DNA from: Acarospora socialis | Taxonomy: Eukaryota; Ascomycota; Lecanoromycetes; Acarosporales; Acarosporaceae | Reading direction: 5' to 3' | DNA length: 64,000 nucleotides | NCBI GenBank assembly: GCA_025617375.2 | Contig: JAMYGW020000001.1 | Span: 2,666,001 to 2,730,000, forward strand | In this document: positions 25,242-37,660 of the stretch, one piece after another | Layout: each line of letters starts with the position of its first letter | How positions within the stretch are numbered: position 1 is the first letter of the stretch | Made by a program: the position numbers and the translations under genes | The notes under the pieces: generated by a model | Databases searched by the model: none | Told to the model about the DNA's origin: nothing | Seen by the model: only the letters and a program-made list of their open reading frames with translations

Positions 25242-25434
25242 ACATGTTCTCTGTATTAATATTCATTTGATGACAAAAATTATAATAATAACTGTAAATG
25301 CTGCTCTTATAGAGATTTACATCTGAGAGTATCTTTATAAACTGAGTTTATTTAATTTCACAATCTATCTCTAGATCTGCAAATTCAAAGTAATCATGTT
25401 TAATTTGTGTACAGAGTTGCAGATTTATATGTTT

Positions 25435-25833
25435 TTACTTTGTGAGCTGAATTCTTAACTTTAGTTTGTAAATTGCAGCATTTTCTGAGAACTTTCTGAA
25501 TTTTGATGTCTTCATAAAAGTATTTACTATTTTGTAAAGAGATTCTTTACTCTTCTGTAAAGTATATTTGATTTTGTGAACAACTTCTTTAGATTTGTGA
25601 ACTTGCTTGTTGATTTTGTGAAATATGATTTGCATTTCATGAACTTTGAGTTCATTCTCTTTTTCTTTTTCTTCATCATTCAATATCTGCAGTATGAAGT
25701 TCTCATCATTTTCAAGTTTATTAATAACTGATTCATAAACATCTTCAGTGAAATTATTCACAAAGACTTCAGATTTCTTCAGATGCTCAGATTTTTTTTG
25801 TATTACAGAATTTTTTAATTTCACTTCTTTCAC
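25435..25833 (-). pseudogene. Gag N-terminal segment of G1-C
   Basis: A 132-residue open stretch just inside the 5' LTR, rich in Lys and Glu, with helix-forming repeats such as 'NKQVHKSKEVVHKIK'. Position and composition fit the N-terminal part of gag. The CCHC-type knuckle follows downstream near 24650. It is part of a broken element. Confidence 0.55.
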
Positions 25834-25924
25834 TTACATGATTCTTTCTGCTCTTCATGAGAGTTGTTTTAATTTTGAAGTCATTGTTGAATAACTGCTT
25901 TATGATAAATTGAAGCAACAATAC

Positions 25925-26118
25925 TGTGAGACTGATCTTGACAGTTATGTAATAATGAACTTTAAGAGTTGAGATGCATAGATAGAATTGTTGCTAGTCT
26001 TTGCAAAAGAAAAAGTATGCACTTTTATCTCTTTGCAAAAACTGACTTATTAAGCATACTAGCTATGTGAAATCTTGCAAAAGAGCTCTAAATCTTCACA
26101 AATCAAAGTGAGTTTACA
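25925..26118 (-). repeat. 5' LTR of G1-C (194 bp)
   Basis: Paired with 17586-17779. Copia-1 gag resumes at 26119 with TTTAA, the counterpart of TTCAA at 17581-17585. Confidence 0.92.
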
Positions 26119-28863
26119 TTTAAGCACAGAAACAGAAAGCATAAAGCTTTTGATGCTGAAACTGAAAAAAATAATAACTCATTCTTATTTGAGTCTGATG
26201 CAAAGAAAGACAATAAGATTGTTACTCTGTTTAAGAAAGCTGTCAGTAAGATATTTAACTCTGAATGAGTTGCAAATTCTGAATATTTTATATATATAAT
26301 TGATTAATGTTAACTCTTCAGTAACTCTTTAATATGTATATGATGCTGAAGAATTAAAGTTGAGAAAAAACACTTATATTCTCATTACTATGAAGTAACT
26401 GTGATGCAGAATAAATTCAGAAACTTTGTAAATTTGAGTTCAACACTCTATGTATTTGAACTAGAAGTTAATCTTTTATTGAAAAAGTAAATATGCAAAA
26501 TGAAATTGCAGAGAAGCTTTGATCAGCATAGTCTTTACATGTGAAATAAATATGACAATGTCATGATAGAAGTGTCTGAGTGAAGCAGTGTCTATATAGT
26601 CAAACATGTTGCAAAAAAACTGAATGAGTTCACTCTGTTATCTGTCATACACATATTATTTAATTCAGAGATGACTTTTTCAGTCACAGTATTAAATGTG
26701 AACTCTTAAACACAGACTGATTCATCAAGCTCTGCTGATACTTCATTCTCTGTTGACACTTCATTTTTAAGTAAAAAGATTAAGATCTACAAGCTGTAAC
26801 ATCAATAATTTGTTCATCTTGACTCTGCAAAGCTCTGCAATCTTTATAAAGTTATAATTTTTAAAAAGTCAATTTTCATTGCTGAAAACAAGAAAAACAT
26901 GTGTGAAGTTTGTGTCATCATTAAGTTTATCAATCAGTAAAAGCACACTGTGAGTAAGCAGAAGCTCAACATTCTTGTTTTGATTTTCATTGATATATGT
27001 AGTTTTTTATCTCTATCATTTACTGAACATCAGTACTTTCTGAAGATTGTAAACAACTATTTTTAAATAACATAAATAATATTGCTGAAGCAATGCAATA
27101 ATGTTTTACAGAAATTGTGAGAGTAACAATTAAAAATTGAACTTCAAATCAATACAAGAGTGCTTACTGTACAGAGTGACAATGTTACAGAATTAAGATC
27201 AATTTTAAATGACTGATGCAGATTTTTTGACATCATACTGCAGTACACTATGCTCTATATATTTATTCAGAATAATATTGCTGAAAGAATTATCTGTATC
27301 ACTGAGAATTCAGTGCATATTATGATCAAAAAGACAGAACTTTCAATAAAGTTCTAAGCAGAAACAGCATAAACAGATATTTATCTTTGCAATTAAACAG
27401 CAACTGATTTCTTAATCAATGATAAACAAACAACTCTGAAAAAAATCTTCACTGATGTGCAGCTATTCATTGATTACATTTGTGTCTGAAATTGCAAGTA
27501 CTACTTCTATATTGATCTTAAGTTGTTGCTGAAGAACAGATAGAATAAGTTTATAAATTAAGAATGAGTAAGAGTTTTCATAAACTATATAAATAAAATC
27601 ACAAAGCAGTATCTGCTTTAAGCTTCAGATCTTAAGCAGATCATTAAGAATTATACTGTAAAGTTTGTTGAGAATGAGAAGAAAGACAGTGTTGATCTCA
27701 AACTACAAAGACAAACATTAAACATTCTGTCTGAACAAAAATCAGTTGAATAATTATAAAAGAATGTAATCATTATAAATTTCACAACATCTACAACTTT
27801 GTCTACTATCTCTGAACAAACTTACAGATTTAGATTTGTATAATATTGATTATAAGAACATCTTTACATTTACAGTTAAGTTCAACACTCTTTGAGTCTT
27901 TCTTGTCATTGTTGCTCTTGAGAATCTTAAATATCATTAAATAAATATTAACAACATCTTCACAAAATTCTTTCTTAAGAAGATCATCTACATAATAATT
28001 TCTTCTGAAGTTCAAGTTGCATCTGACTGTACACTATATATACTGCATAGTCTTTATGATCTGAAGTAAACTGCACAAAATTGACATAAATGATGCATTA
28101 CTGATCTGTGCAAATTAAACTTTCATTAAAGTAATATTAATTCATGTTTTCTCATCAACAGCATTAAAAGAATCATGCTGCTTCTCTATGTGAATAATAT
28201 AATTGTAATTTCAGCAAGTCTAACACACATTCTCTGATTCAAGAAAGCTCTTGTAAAAATATTCAAAGTTAAGAACTTGAGAGAGACACAGAAAATTCTT
28301 GACATATAAGTCACACACAATCACAAAAGAAGAACTTTACATCTAAATCAGACTCATTATGTAAACAAGATGCTGAAAGATCTTCACATGTAATTTGACA
28401 AGCATAAGATCATAATGATTTCACTTAATAAATATGATGTTTTTTGTTCTGTCAGTTCAGCTGATTAAAGAATAGATTAAAGACAGTATTAACATGCAAT
28501 TGAAAGTCTGATGTATGCAGTGATTTATATTTAATCAAATATTGTCTTTATTCTAAATCAATTAAGTCAGTATTTTAGTGATTCTGCAGAGCATCATGAA
28601 CATGTGTTTAAGAAACTGCTGCAATATGTGAGATTAATTATTAATTTTGACATTGTGTATAAATTCAGTGAGAGTTAAGTCATACTTAAATATTCTGACT
28701 TCAACTATACATCAGACAAATAAGATTGAAAGTCAATTCTGAAACATATGTACATGCTTAAAGACAGATTAGTGTTATGAACAAATTAAAAACAAAAATT
28801 TATTGTCATCTCAATCACAGAGACTGAATACATAATTATATTAATATGTGTAAAGACTGAGAT

Positions 28864-29180
28864 TGTTACAACCATACTCTAGAAAGAAACAGTGAAATGA
28901 GAAATATGTCTAAGAAAGTGTAGTTTCAGGCATGAAACAATGAAACATCAAGCATTTTCTCATAAGCATGTGTCAAAGAGCACACCAGAACACTGAAGTG
29001 TCAAGTGTGTCAGTGTGTTCATTTCTATATAGTAGAATTGATTTTCTTATGAAATTGATTGTGTTCAACTCATCTAGTTATGCAATACAAAGCTACTGTT
29101 TATCTAGAATCTTTGAATCTTTATATCAAAGAGTACAAACTCTAGTCCTATAATTGAGAAATCTCAGTTGAAATGTAACA
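28864..29180 (+). repeat. 5' LTR of G2-2 (317 bp)
   Basis: TGTTACAA...GTAACA, 317 bp, preceded by GAGAT. Confidence 0.95.
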
Positions 29181-31761
29181 CTTTGAACATTCTTACAATA
29201 TAAAGAATGTCATTCAAAGAATCAATCTCAGACAGTGTGTTGCAGAGCATCAAACTGACAAAAATAGTCAACATCAATCACAGAGTACCTAAAGTCAAGA
29301 CTTCAGAGAACTTTATGAAAGATTAATGAAATCTGAGACAATTTCTTGCTCAAATTGACCTGTATGTCAGCTTCAATCAGAAAAAGTTTGAAAGCAATGT
29401 TGACAGAGTCTTGTTTGCAACATTCTACATGAAGAACACAGTGTTTGATTGAATCAAATCACAGCTCAACAAGTTCATGGTCAAGAGCATCTTCAATTAA
29501 GAATGAAATACATCTTGTATAGAAAACTGAATGCAGTTCAAAAAAAAGCTGAGAAGAATCTTCAGAGTAATTAATGAGAAATGTGCAGCAGAATGAAGAA
29601 TTTACATGTTACAACAAGAAGAATTCACAGTCAAGTATGCAGCAGAGTTTCAACAGATTGCAGCACTCATGCAATGAAATCTGAATCAGTTAGCATCAAC
29701 TTACTATTGAGACTTGAAAGAATCTATCAAGAACAAGATTGCATAAAGTGATAGACTCAATGATCTGCAAGAACTTATCAATAAGACAATCATGATAGAT
29801 GATCATCAATGAAAGCAACAGATAAAAAAAAGAGACTACTGACATCAGAGATGAATGAGTCAAACTGATAGAGAAAATCAAAGATGACATTACTTAAACT
29901 TCATGAATCTCAATACAATGAAATGAGATCAACCTTCAGCACAGAGATCAAAGAAAGCACTGCAAGAAAAAAAATGATTCTTAAGAAAAAAGTCTCTGAG
30001 CAATTGAAAGACACAGAAATGCTACAACTGTGATATTACTGAACATCTTGCACAAGATTGCAAGAAACTCAAGAAAGAAAGAAAGAAAGCTGCAATTGTA
30101 ACTAAAAAAGTAGTGCACAACAATCTTAGCTGAATGACTTGCTACAATAACATATGTTGAACTCACATGAGCAGCAAGAACAAAATCAAATATTACTCAA
30201 AGAAGTCACATCAGAAACAGAAAGCTTACAACATTACAGAATGATTTAGATCAGATAACACTGTAAAAAAAGAACTGTGTGTTCTAAAGACTGAGATTGA
30301 AGAGATCAATACTTGTGATACTCAGATAGAAAAAGACTACAGTGATAGTATCTGAATAATCTTGAATTTGAACACAGATCAAGAGAAAGTTGATCAATGA
30401 AAAATTGACATGAGACTGACAACAACATATCAGCATCTCAAGAATCAACAATAAGCATTGAAAGAAGAAAAGCTTCAGTTTAAAGAACAAGAGCTTGAGC
30501 AAAAGATGCAAGCTTGAAAACAGAAAGCACAACACAAAAGTATAAAAGAACAAAAGACATGCAACCAGTTAGAAGAACTGATGACAGCTGTTAAAAATGA
30601 ATGTTTCAGCAGCAACAATGCAACATTGTCAAAATTTCTTGTATGAAAAACAAAGAGTCACAAGATTAAGATATACTTACTCAAAGAATACATCACACAA
30701 AATGAAGACAGATGAATCTTCAGTGAAGAATATATATCATTTGAATTTCTGCAAAGAGTAAGAGTCTTTGAGAGTTAGTTGTAGATGAAGTATAATCAGT
30801 ATGAATCTCAACTACACTCAAAAAGACACATTGAGCAGCACAGTCTAAAGTATGCAAATCTTATGATTAAAAGAGAACTCAGATGATTTCAAGAACTTTG
30901 AAGATGAACTGAATGATCAAGCAAGTCAAAAAACAAAAAGCTTTCTCAATGAAACTAAAGAATAAGAAGCTAGTGGCATCTCAAGAACAGAACAATGATC
31001 ATTGAATATGAATCAAAGTCATAATTAATGAACATCAAATTGACACATTGATGAATTCTGAAGCAGACAGCAACATTATAAATCAATGAATGATTGACAT
31101 GTTAAAATTGATGACACAGTGAGTGCACTGTCTGTTCAACATACAAATGACAAATGAAGTCATCAAAAAAATTGATGAAGAAATCAGTGCAGAGATCTCA
31201 ATTCTGAGAAATTCACAAGAGATAATCTTTGATATTATGAGATCAATCAGATATGACATGATACTAGAGATGCTCTGATTATGTGAAAAGAATTCACAGA
31301 TTGACTGAGTCACAAAAGAAATATGCACAATTAAAGACACATATGAGATCTCTGAACAATCAGAAATGAGCTTATCAGAGTATAAGTCATGAAATCATGA
31401 GATATCACTATTGAATGAAAAGCAATCTAAGTGAATGTCATTATACTCAATGAGTGAGAATCAACTCAAGAAAGTAAGAACTTATCTTGATGAGAATTTA
31501 AAGAGAGAATTCATCAAATCATTTAAGTCATCAGCAGAATACTCAATTCTGTTCATATCAAAGAAGAATGACAGAAAGTGACTATGTGTTGACTACAGAC
31601 AACTCAATGAGATAACTCATCAAGATAGTTATTCTCTATCATTGATAGAAGAGTTGCAAGATCAATTAGATAAGACTAAGTAATTTATGAGCTTAGATCT
31701 TAAGAATGCCTATTATCAAGTCAGAATGAAAAAAGATAAAAAATGGAAAATGACATTCTGA

Positions 31762-32040
31762 ATGAGATATGAACATTATGAGTACATTGTTATGTCATTT
31801 GAGTTAAAGAATGTTTCAGTCATCTTTCAGAGATTGATCAATGACATATTGAGAAAGTATCTTGATGATTTTGTGATCACATATCTTAATGATATTCTGA
31901 TATACTCAGAAGATCTTATGAAGCATCAAGAGCATATAAGAAAAGTGTTAACAAAGTTCAATCAGAGAGCTCTGTACATGAAAAAGTCAAAAAGCAGATT
32001 TAAGATCAAGAAAGTTAAGTTTCTAGACTATGTAATTTGA
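31762..32040 (+). pseudogene. Reverse transcriptase core segment of G2-2
   Basis: A 92-residue open stretch with the gypsy RT landmarks 'MSFELKNVSVIFQRLIND' and the 'YLNDILIYSED' box (equivalent of YLDDILIYS). It is a fragment of a broken pol. Confidence 0.88.
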
Positions 32041-32604
32041 TCTGAACAAATCAAGAAGAATTTAAAGAAGATAGAAGCAGTCAGAAACTGATCAACACTG
32101 AAAAGAATCAAGAAAGTACAAGTCTTTCTAGAACTGATGAACTATTATTGAAAGTTTGTACTGAACTATGCAAGAATTGTGAAATCACTAATGCATTTGA
32201 CACACAAAAGCAAAGAATAGCATTGAAGAAAAGAACAGAAGAATGTGTTTCACATATTAAAGAGAAGTTTCAGTGAAATGACACATCTGAGAATACTCAA
32301 TTCAGCATGCAAAAAGATACTGAAGATCAACACTTCAGATTTTACAATAAAAGCATGTCTATATTAGATCAAAGAAGAGTGACAGAGACTCATAGCATAT
32401 CAATTTAGAAAACTATCAGAATTCAAGAAAAGATATGAGATTCATGATAAGAAACTTCTTGCAATAGTGAAAGCACTGCAAAATTGAAGATCTTATCTTG
32501 CAGAAACAAGCAAGTCAATTTAAATCTATATGAATCACAAGAACCTGAGAAACTTTGCAACAACAAAGCAACTCAATCAACAACAGATTTGTTGAACAGA
32601 ACAG

Positions 32605-32874
32605 TTGACAGATTATGAATTTCAAATTCATTACAAGAAAGATAATGAGAACAGCAAAGCAGATGTCTTGAACAGACAATCTGATCATGAAGATGTACAA
32701 GTGATACATGCTGAAATTCTAAGTGAAGACAACAACAAAATTCTCACAAAAGACTTAGCAGCAATGCACAAGATGAAGCAAGCTTCATTAATGAATAAAG
32801 AACTCATCAAGATATGTCACTACAGCAGAACTGAAGAACATCTAGAAGTTAAATGCATCAAAGATTTAGTGTGA
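32605..32874 (+). pseudogene. RNase H end and integrase start segment of G2-2
   Basis: An 89-residue open stretch beginning at the end of RNase H ('KADVLNRQSDH', the family's NxxADxLSR landmark) and running into the linker before the integrase zinc-binding domain. It is a fragment of a broken pol. Confidence 0.85.
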
Positions 32875-34045
32875 AGAAGACACAACATTAGTGATTTTAG
32901 AAATTAGATCATCAAGATGATTGCTGTGTGCAATTCATGCTGAAGAAATAAGATCAGTTGAAGCAGACAATATGATGAAGTAACACAATTGAATGCATCA
33001 AATGCATTATGAGAATCAGTTATCATGAACTTCATTATGAAGCTATCACTGTTCAAGAATCTGACATGAGAAATAAAATTCAATAGTATATTGACTATAG
33101 TGAACAGATTGATCAAGTACACAATGTTCATTTCATTCAAAGAAATTGCAACAGCATCAGTATTGACATATATCATACTGCAAGAATTGATTAGCAATCA
33201 TGAGCTATCAAAAGAGTTTATCACTGACAGAAACAAGCTGTTTACAAGCAAGTTTTGAGAAATGCTCACAGCAGAACTCAGAATAAAACACAAAATGTTG
33301 ATGACATATCACTCACAGACAAATGAACAGAGCAAATGAATGAATCAGACAGTAAAAACATACTTGAGACACTATATCAACAAGAATCAGAACAACTGAG
33401 TATGACTGTTATCAACAGCACAATTTGCATACAACAATGTGAGAAATGAAATCATGAGAGAAACATCTTTCTATGTGAACTATGACTACAACTCAGAGAT
33501 ATGACAAGATTTCAAAGAACACAGATCACAGAGTCAAAGAGTGATTTTAGACATCACTCAAATGAAGAAACTGCATCAAAATCTGACAAAATGAATCAGA
33601 CAGCAGACAGAACAAACAACAGAGACAAAAGTATTCAAAGAAGAAAAGAAGATATACCTGAGAATGAACAACATACAGACAAAGAAAAGAAGCAAGAAGC
33701 TAGAAAACAAGAGCATTGAATCATTCAAAATCATATGAAACATCAAGAAATTAAGCTATGAGCTAGACTTACTCAAGAAGATGAGAATACATTCAATATT
33801 TCATGTGTTCATGTTACAGCACTGCAATCAGTTCATATCACTTCAAATCACTGAAATGTCTGTCAAACTCAACAAAGAATACAAAGTTGAGAACATTCTA
33901 AAAAAGAGAATGATTAGTGAGAAAGCTCACTATCTCATGAAATGAAAGAAATATGATACATCAGAAAATACCTGAAAACTCAAGAAAAATCTCAAGAACT
34001 GCATGAGAACACTTTGACATTTTGAGAAAAGAAGTTGAGATTAGC

Positions 34046-34384
34046 TCAGAAGAATGAAGACATTGTATTAATGAGTTGTGATAATGATTGAGAATTCTCA
34101 TTCTCTGTCTCATCATTATTATCTGCAAACTCTTCAGCAAGACACTTTGCTTTTGTATCAATCTGAGTTTCAGACTGTTTCAAGGTTTTCTGCAATCTAG
34201 CAATTTTTGTTAAAAGTGTGAAAAGTTGCTCATTGAGAGTCAGAGAAAGCTCATTTTCAGTTTTGAAGCAAACAGACTCAAGAAAGTCAAGAGAGAGATC
34301 AATACAGAGACAATCTTGACACACACACTTAACACACTTTGCAGACTTAAAGAAGTCAGACAACACTGAAGAATCAGAAGACAT
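34046..34384 (-). CDS. Antisense small ORF of family G2, copy 2 (112 residues)
   Basis: Open reading of 112 codons on the strand opposite to pol. Its ATG lies 198 bp from the 3' LTR, and it ends next to the chromodomain. Order: Ser-rich start, Cys cluster (KC-x2-C-x-C-x2-C-x-C-ID at about residues 16-28), then a Leu-rich amphipathic helix (about 45-75, with 'TLLTKIARLQKTLKQSE') and an acidic Glu/Asn tail. Homologues at the same spot: 6667-7013 and 53395-53712. Part of an LTR-element fossil, yet open over its whole length while the pol around it is heavily decayed. No known family recognised. A DNA- or RNA-binding regulator of the element is a hypothesis only. Confidence 0.6.
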   Translation of the reverse strand: MSSDSSVLSDFFKSAKCVKCVCQDCLCIDLSLDFLESVCFKTENELSLTLNEQLFTLLTKIARLQKTLKQSETQIDTKAKCLAEEFADNNDETENENSQSLSQLINTMSSFF

Positions 34385-34582
34385 TGTGATACAAGAGAAA
34401 TTGATGTTTAGACAATAATTACAAGAAACAAGTGCAGAATTTTCTTTACAAAATATAGTATCAGCAAGACAAAGTCAATTTTTGAATTTCAGATGCATTG
34501 TCAAAAGATGATGAGCAGACACTGATATATACTCTTACTTAAATAAATTCTAGAAAACTAGTGCCTGAGAGAAAAGAAATGA

Positions 34583-34899
34583 TGTTACAATCATATTCTA
34601 GAAAGAAACAATGAAATGAGAGATATGTCTGAGAAAGTGTAGTTTCAAGCATGAAACAACAAAACATCAAGCATTCTCTCATGAGCATATGTCAGAGAGC
34701 ACATCAGAACACTGAAGTGCTGAGTGTGTCAGTGTGCTCATTTCTATATAGTAGAATTGATTTTCTTATGAAATTGATTGTGTTCAACTCATCTAGTTAC
34801 ACAATACAAAGCTACTGTTTACCTAGAACCTTTGAATCTTTATATCAAAGAGCACAAACTCTAGCTCTATAATCAAGAAATCTCAGTTGAAACATAACA
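34583..34899 (+). repeat. 3' LTR of G2-2 (317 bp)
   Basis: Same length as 28864-29180. Followed by the GAGAT duplication and then the remaining Copia-1 RNase H. Confidence 0.95.
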
Positions 34900-35278
34900 G
34901 AGATCTGACTTACACAGATGCTGTAAGACATGAATATGAATAAATATCTTGAAAATAATTCATATTATGTGAACATTAAAAAGAATGAATCTCATTGAGC
35001 AGTCTTATCTCTTCAGCTCAAAAAAGACAATCAGACTGTCTTGATTCTGATTAAGAATGCACATGTGTATGAATAATTAAAGCACATTAACATTATTTAT
35101 CATCATATCTGTGATCTGCACAAGCAAAATCAGATTAATGTGAACTTTGTGTTCAGTCAAGACATGATGATTGATGAATTAATTAAGTTTTTATTTAAAT
35201 GAATCTTTAAGCACTTTGTTGAACAACTGAGACTTACTGTTAATGAAAGTCAATAGATGCAGCATCATTAAGTGAAAA

Positions 35279-35497
35279 TGTTGAGAAGTGTGATGTTCTA
35301 ACTGCTTTCATAGTCTTAATTGAAACTAACATCAGAAATTACTCATTATTTATATAGTCTGTGTGACAGAGCATGTGAATAGACAATCTTTACAATTCAC
35401 ATTAATCACAGTTAAGTTAACAGTGTACATTTCACTAAATAGACAGTTAGTCAGCAGTATAGCATGAGTATTCTTTTATCTTTCAATAGATTTAATA
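35279..35497 (+). repeat. 3' LTR of Copia-1 (219 bp)
   Basis: 219 bp matching 16031-16249. Preceded by the end of copia RNase H (landmark 'QDMIIDELIKF' type near 35160) and followed by CAAAC. Confidence 0.9.
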
Positions 35498-35502
35498 CAA
35501 AC

Positions 35503-35655
35503 ACAATTAATGAGACAGTCAGACAAAAATAAAATAAAACAATAAGTAAGAATAATTCATACAGAAGAAGCATGAAAGTTAATTAAGATGAAAGACAAAA
35601 TTAAGAGAAATCTGATTGCAAAAGCAAAAATCATACACTTTTACAATGTAGTCAG
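35503..35655. other. Unidentified stretch, right part of the split sequence
   Basis: About 150 bp that would join directly to 13669-16025 if Copia-1 were absent. No motif recognised. The right boundary with Copia-2 is approximate. Confidence 0.35.
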
Positions 35656-35920
35656 TGAGACAGCTAACATTATTATGTTTATTCTGCATATAAAAACTAT
35701 GCTGATCAAAGCTTTTCTGCAATTTCATTTTGCAAATTTACTTTCTTAATAAAAAATTAACTTTTAGTTCAAACACATAAAGTGTTGAACTTAAATTCAC
35801 AAAGTTTCTGAATTCATTCTATATCATAGTTACTTCATAGTAGTGAGAGTATAAGTGTTTTTTCTCAACTTTAATTCTTTAGCATCATATGCATATCAAA
35901 GAGCTGCTGAAGAATTGATG

Positions 35921-36148
35921 TTAATTAGTTATATGTGTAAAATATTTGAAATTTACAACATATCTAAAGCTGAGTATCTTACTAACAACTTTCTTAAACA
36001 GAATGACAATCTTATTGTTTTTTTCTGCATCAGACTCAGATAAAAATGAGTTATTGTTTTTTTCAGTTTTAACATCAAAAGTTTTATGCTTTCTGTTTCT
36101 GTGCTTGAATCTTATTTTATTTTTATGATGTGAATTATTTGCAAACAA
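35921..36148 (-). pseudogene. Open gag segment of Copia-2
   Basis: A 75-residue open stretch, very basic (for example 'KHRNRKHKTFDVKTEKN'), just after the CCHC knuckle. The same stretch in Copia-1 is split by G1-C at 17585/26119. It is part of a broken gag/pol. Confidence 0.6.
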
Positions 36149-37149
36149 CTTGTCTGACTTTCTGACTGACTTAACTTCAATTAAAATAAATAACTTTTTT
36201 AACTTAATATTTTTGCAAGCAGCAGAAAGATATTCACAGTCTTAAATGTAATGAGAGTTATAACAGAAAAGACATTTAACTGATTTATGCTGAGAAAAAT
36301 GATTGTTGTTGAAACTTAACAATCTCTGATAGTGATATCTCATATTATGTTAATATAAATGTATTAAGTTTTTCTTTTTGCATTGATCTGCTTACAAGAC
36401 AGTTTTAACAGTCTTTAATTGTATTTTTTTCTTTTGAAGCTTCTGCAGACTTTTCTTGATGTTTGAAATGTTTTAAGTGTTGATTGTGTTGTAAATTATT
36501 GTGTAGTTCTTAAATAATGTTTAAAGAAGTGTCTGAAATTGTTGCTCAAACTTAAATAAATTAATCATATCAAACTGAGTTGCAGCAATTTTTTTGCTCA
36601 GCTTGCTGAGATGTGTTTATACTTCATTAATAAATACATTTATTGACATTCTGTATTCAATAAATTTCATTAAATATTGTTTTTCAGTGATTTGCAGCTT
36701 CTTCTTGTATTTGAATTTCAAGACATTTCAAGTGTTCTTTGCATTGATCTTATTTACAATATACTTTTAATCATCTATACTGATATAAATAATAAGTCAG
36801 TACAGAGTCTTTGTGTCAGATTTCTGACTTTCAAAATTAAGATTGCTGAGTAAAAAGAAGAAGTTATTAATAGAAGTATTGACTGCTGAAATCTCAATGA
36901 TGTATTATAGATCTTTATTTATCAGTTATCTTTTTATGAAAGTGAATCATTGATTGCAGCTCTTGTGACTGAGAATTGAGATGAGTTGTTGCTTTGTAAA
37001 AAAGTTGTCAAAATTCATGATGTAGCTTTTGATGACAGTCAATATGTAATATAAAAAATGAATAAAAAGAAATATTAAGATGTATAGAAAAAGATAATGT
37101 AAATAAGAGAAAGAAGAAGTGTGTATACTTGTTTGTTCAATCATTGAGC

Positions 37150-37400
37150 ATCATATCAAGTTGTCAGTAAGTTTTGTTTTACTCAATCTTAAAACTTCAT
37201 ATTAAGTGTCAAGAATGTCATTTTGCTCAATCTTTAAGCTCTGTATTAATGATCAAGAGTACTTGTTTTAATTCTGTATTAAGTTGTCAAGAATGTTGTT
37301 TTGCTCAATTTTAAAGCTCTGTATTGATGATCAATAATGTTTGTTTTACTTAATTTTTGAGTTTTTGTATCAAGCTGTCAAGATATTAAAACAGTATGCA
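37150..37400 (-). repeat. Tandem repeats of about 45 bp in the Copia-2 leader
   Basis: Inverted counterpart of 16300-16570, with units carrying 'ttgctcaatctttaagctct'. It has about the same unit number. Confidence 0.75.
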
Positions 37401-37440
37401 CTTTTTCTGAAAAGCTTCTTGTTAATCTGAACTCATAATT

Positions 37441-37660
37441 TGTTAAGTTTATTGAAAGATACAAAGAATACTTGTGCTATACTGCTGACTAACTGTCTAT
37501 TTAGTGAAATGTACACTGTTGACTTAACTGTGATTGATATAAATTGTAAAGATTATCTGTTCACATACTCTGTTATGCAGACTATATGAATAATGAGTAA
37601 TTTCTGATGTTAGTTTCAACTAAAATTATGAAAGCAGCTAGAAAACTGCACTTCTCAACA
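37441..37660 (-). repeat. 5' LTR of Copia-2 (about 220 bp)
   Basis: Inverted match to the Copia-1 LTRs. At 37661 the sequence changes to an unrelated gag-like remnant. Confidence 0.88.

Larger units (their letters stand above)
17586..26118 (-). mobile_element. Gypsy G1-C, complete chromovirus fossil
   Basis: Complete 8533-bp Ty3/gypsy element on the minus strand with 194-bp LTRs. It is flanked by TTCAA and TTTAA, a 5-bp duplication differing by one transition. Parts on the minus strand: gag (about 24950-25850) with a CCHC-type knuckle near 24630-24680, protease/RT (RT core about 23170-23900), RNase H (about 22600-23000), integrase (about 20820-22300), chromodomain-like stretch (about 20640-20800), then a 3' region with an antisense Cys-rich reading and a 39-bp minisatellite. 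It is nested in Copia-1 gag; the empty target site is visible in Copia-2 near 36084-36110. A short LINE tail is embedded at 21619-21824. It is a fossil with many breaks. Confidence 0.93.
28864..34899 (+). mobile_element. Gypsy G2-2, complete chromovirus fossil
   Basis: Complete 6036-bp Ty3/gypsy element, the same length as G2-1. It has 317-bp LTRs and a perfect GAGAT duplication (28859-28863 and 34900-34904). Parts: gag from about 29207 with a CCHC knuckle (C-x2-C-x4-H-x4-C) at about 30018-30060, protease region (about 31000-31350), reverse transcriptase (about 31500-32040), RNase H (about 32300-32660), integrase with its zinc-binding N-terminus (about 32800-33500), chromodomain-like stretch (about 33857-34045), and an antisense ORF (34046-34384, minus). 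It sits in the RNase H region of Copia-1. It is a fossil with many breaks. Its LTRs differ at about 28 positions, all transitions. Confidence 0.95.
16031..35497 (+). mobile_element. Copia-1, complete Ty1/copia fossil with two gypsy insertions
   Basis: Ty1/copia element with 219-bp LTRs (16031-16249 and 35279-35497) and a perfect CAAAC duplication. Without its two nested gypsy elements it is about 4.9 kb, a normal copia size. Parts: 5' LTR, tandem leader repeats, gag with a CCHC-type knuckle (about 17415-17456), the gag/pol junction broken by G1-C at 17586-26118, integrase (about 27000-27700), reverse transcriptase (about 27850-28500, with the copia-style 'LLLYV' palm region near 28170-28200), RNase H split by G2-2 at 28864-34899, the pol end (34905-35278) and the 3' LTR. 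Integrase before reverse transcriptase fits copia, not gypsy, order. It is a fossil with many breaks. Confidence 0.9.
35656..37660 (-). mobile_element. Copia-2, LTR and gag part
   Basis: Minus-strand homologue of Copia-1 from its 5' LTR to about 26560: LTR (37441-37660), leader tandem repeats (about 37150-37400), gag with a CCHC-type knuckle near 36230-36270, then the gag/pol junction. Near 36084-36110 it preserves the uninterrupted sequence where G1-C inserted in Copia-1. The rest of the family's pol on this strand lies at 12250-13668. It is a fossil with many breaks. Confidence 0.82.
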
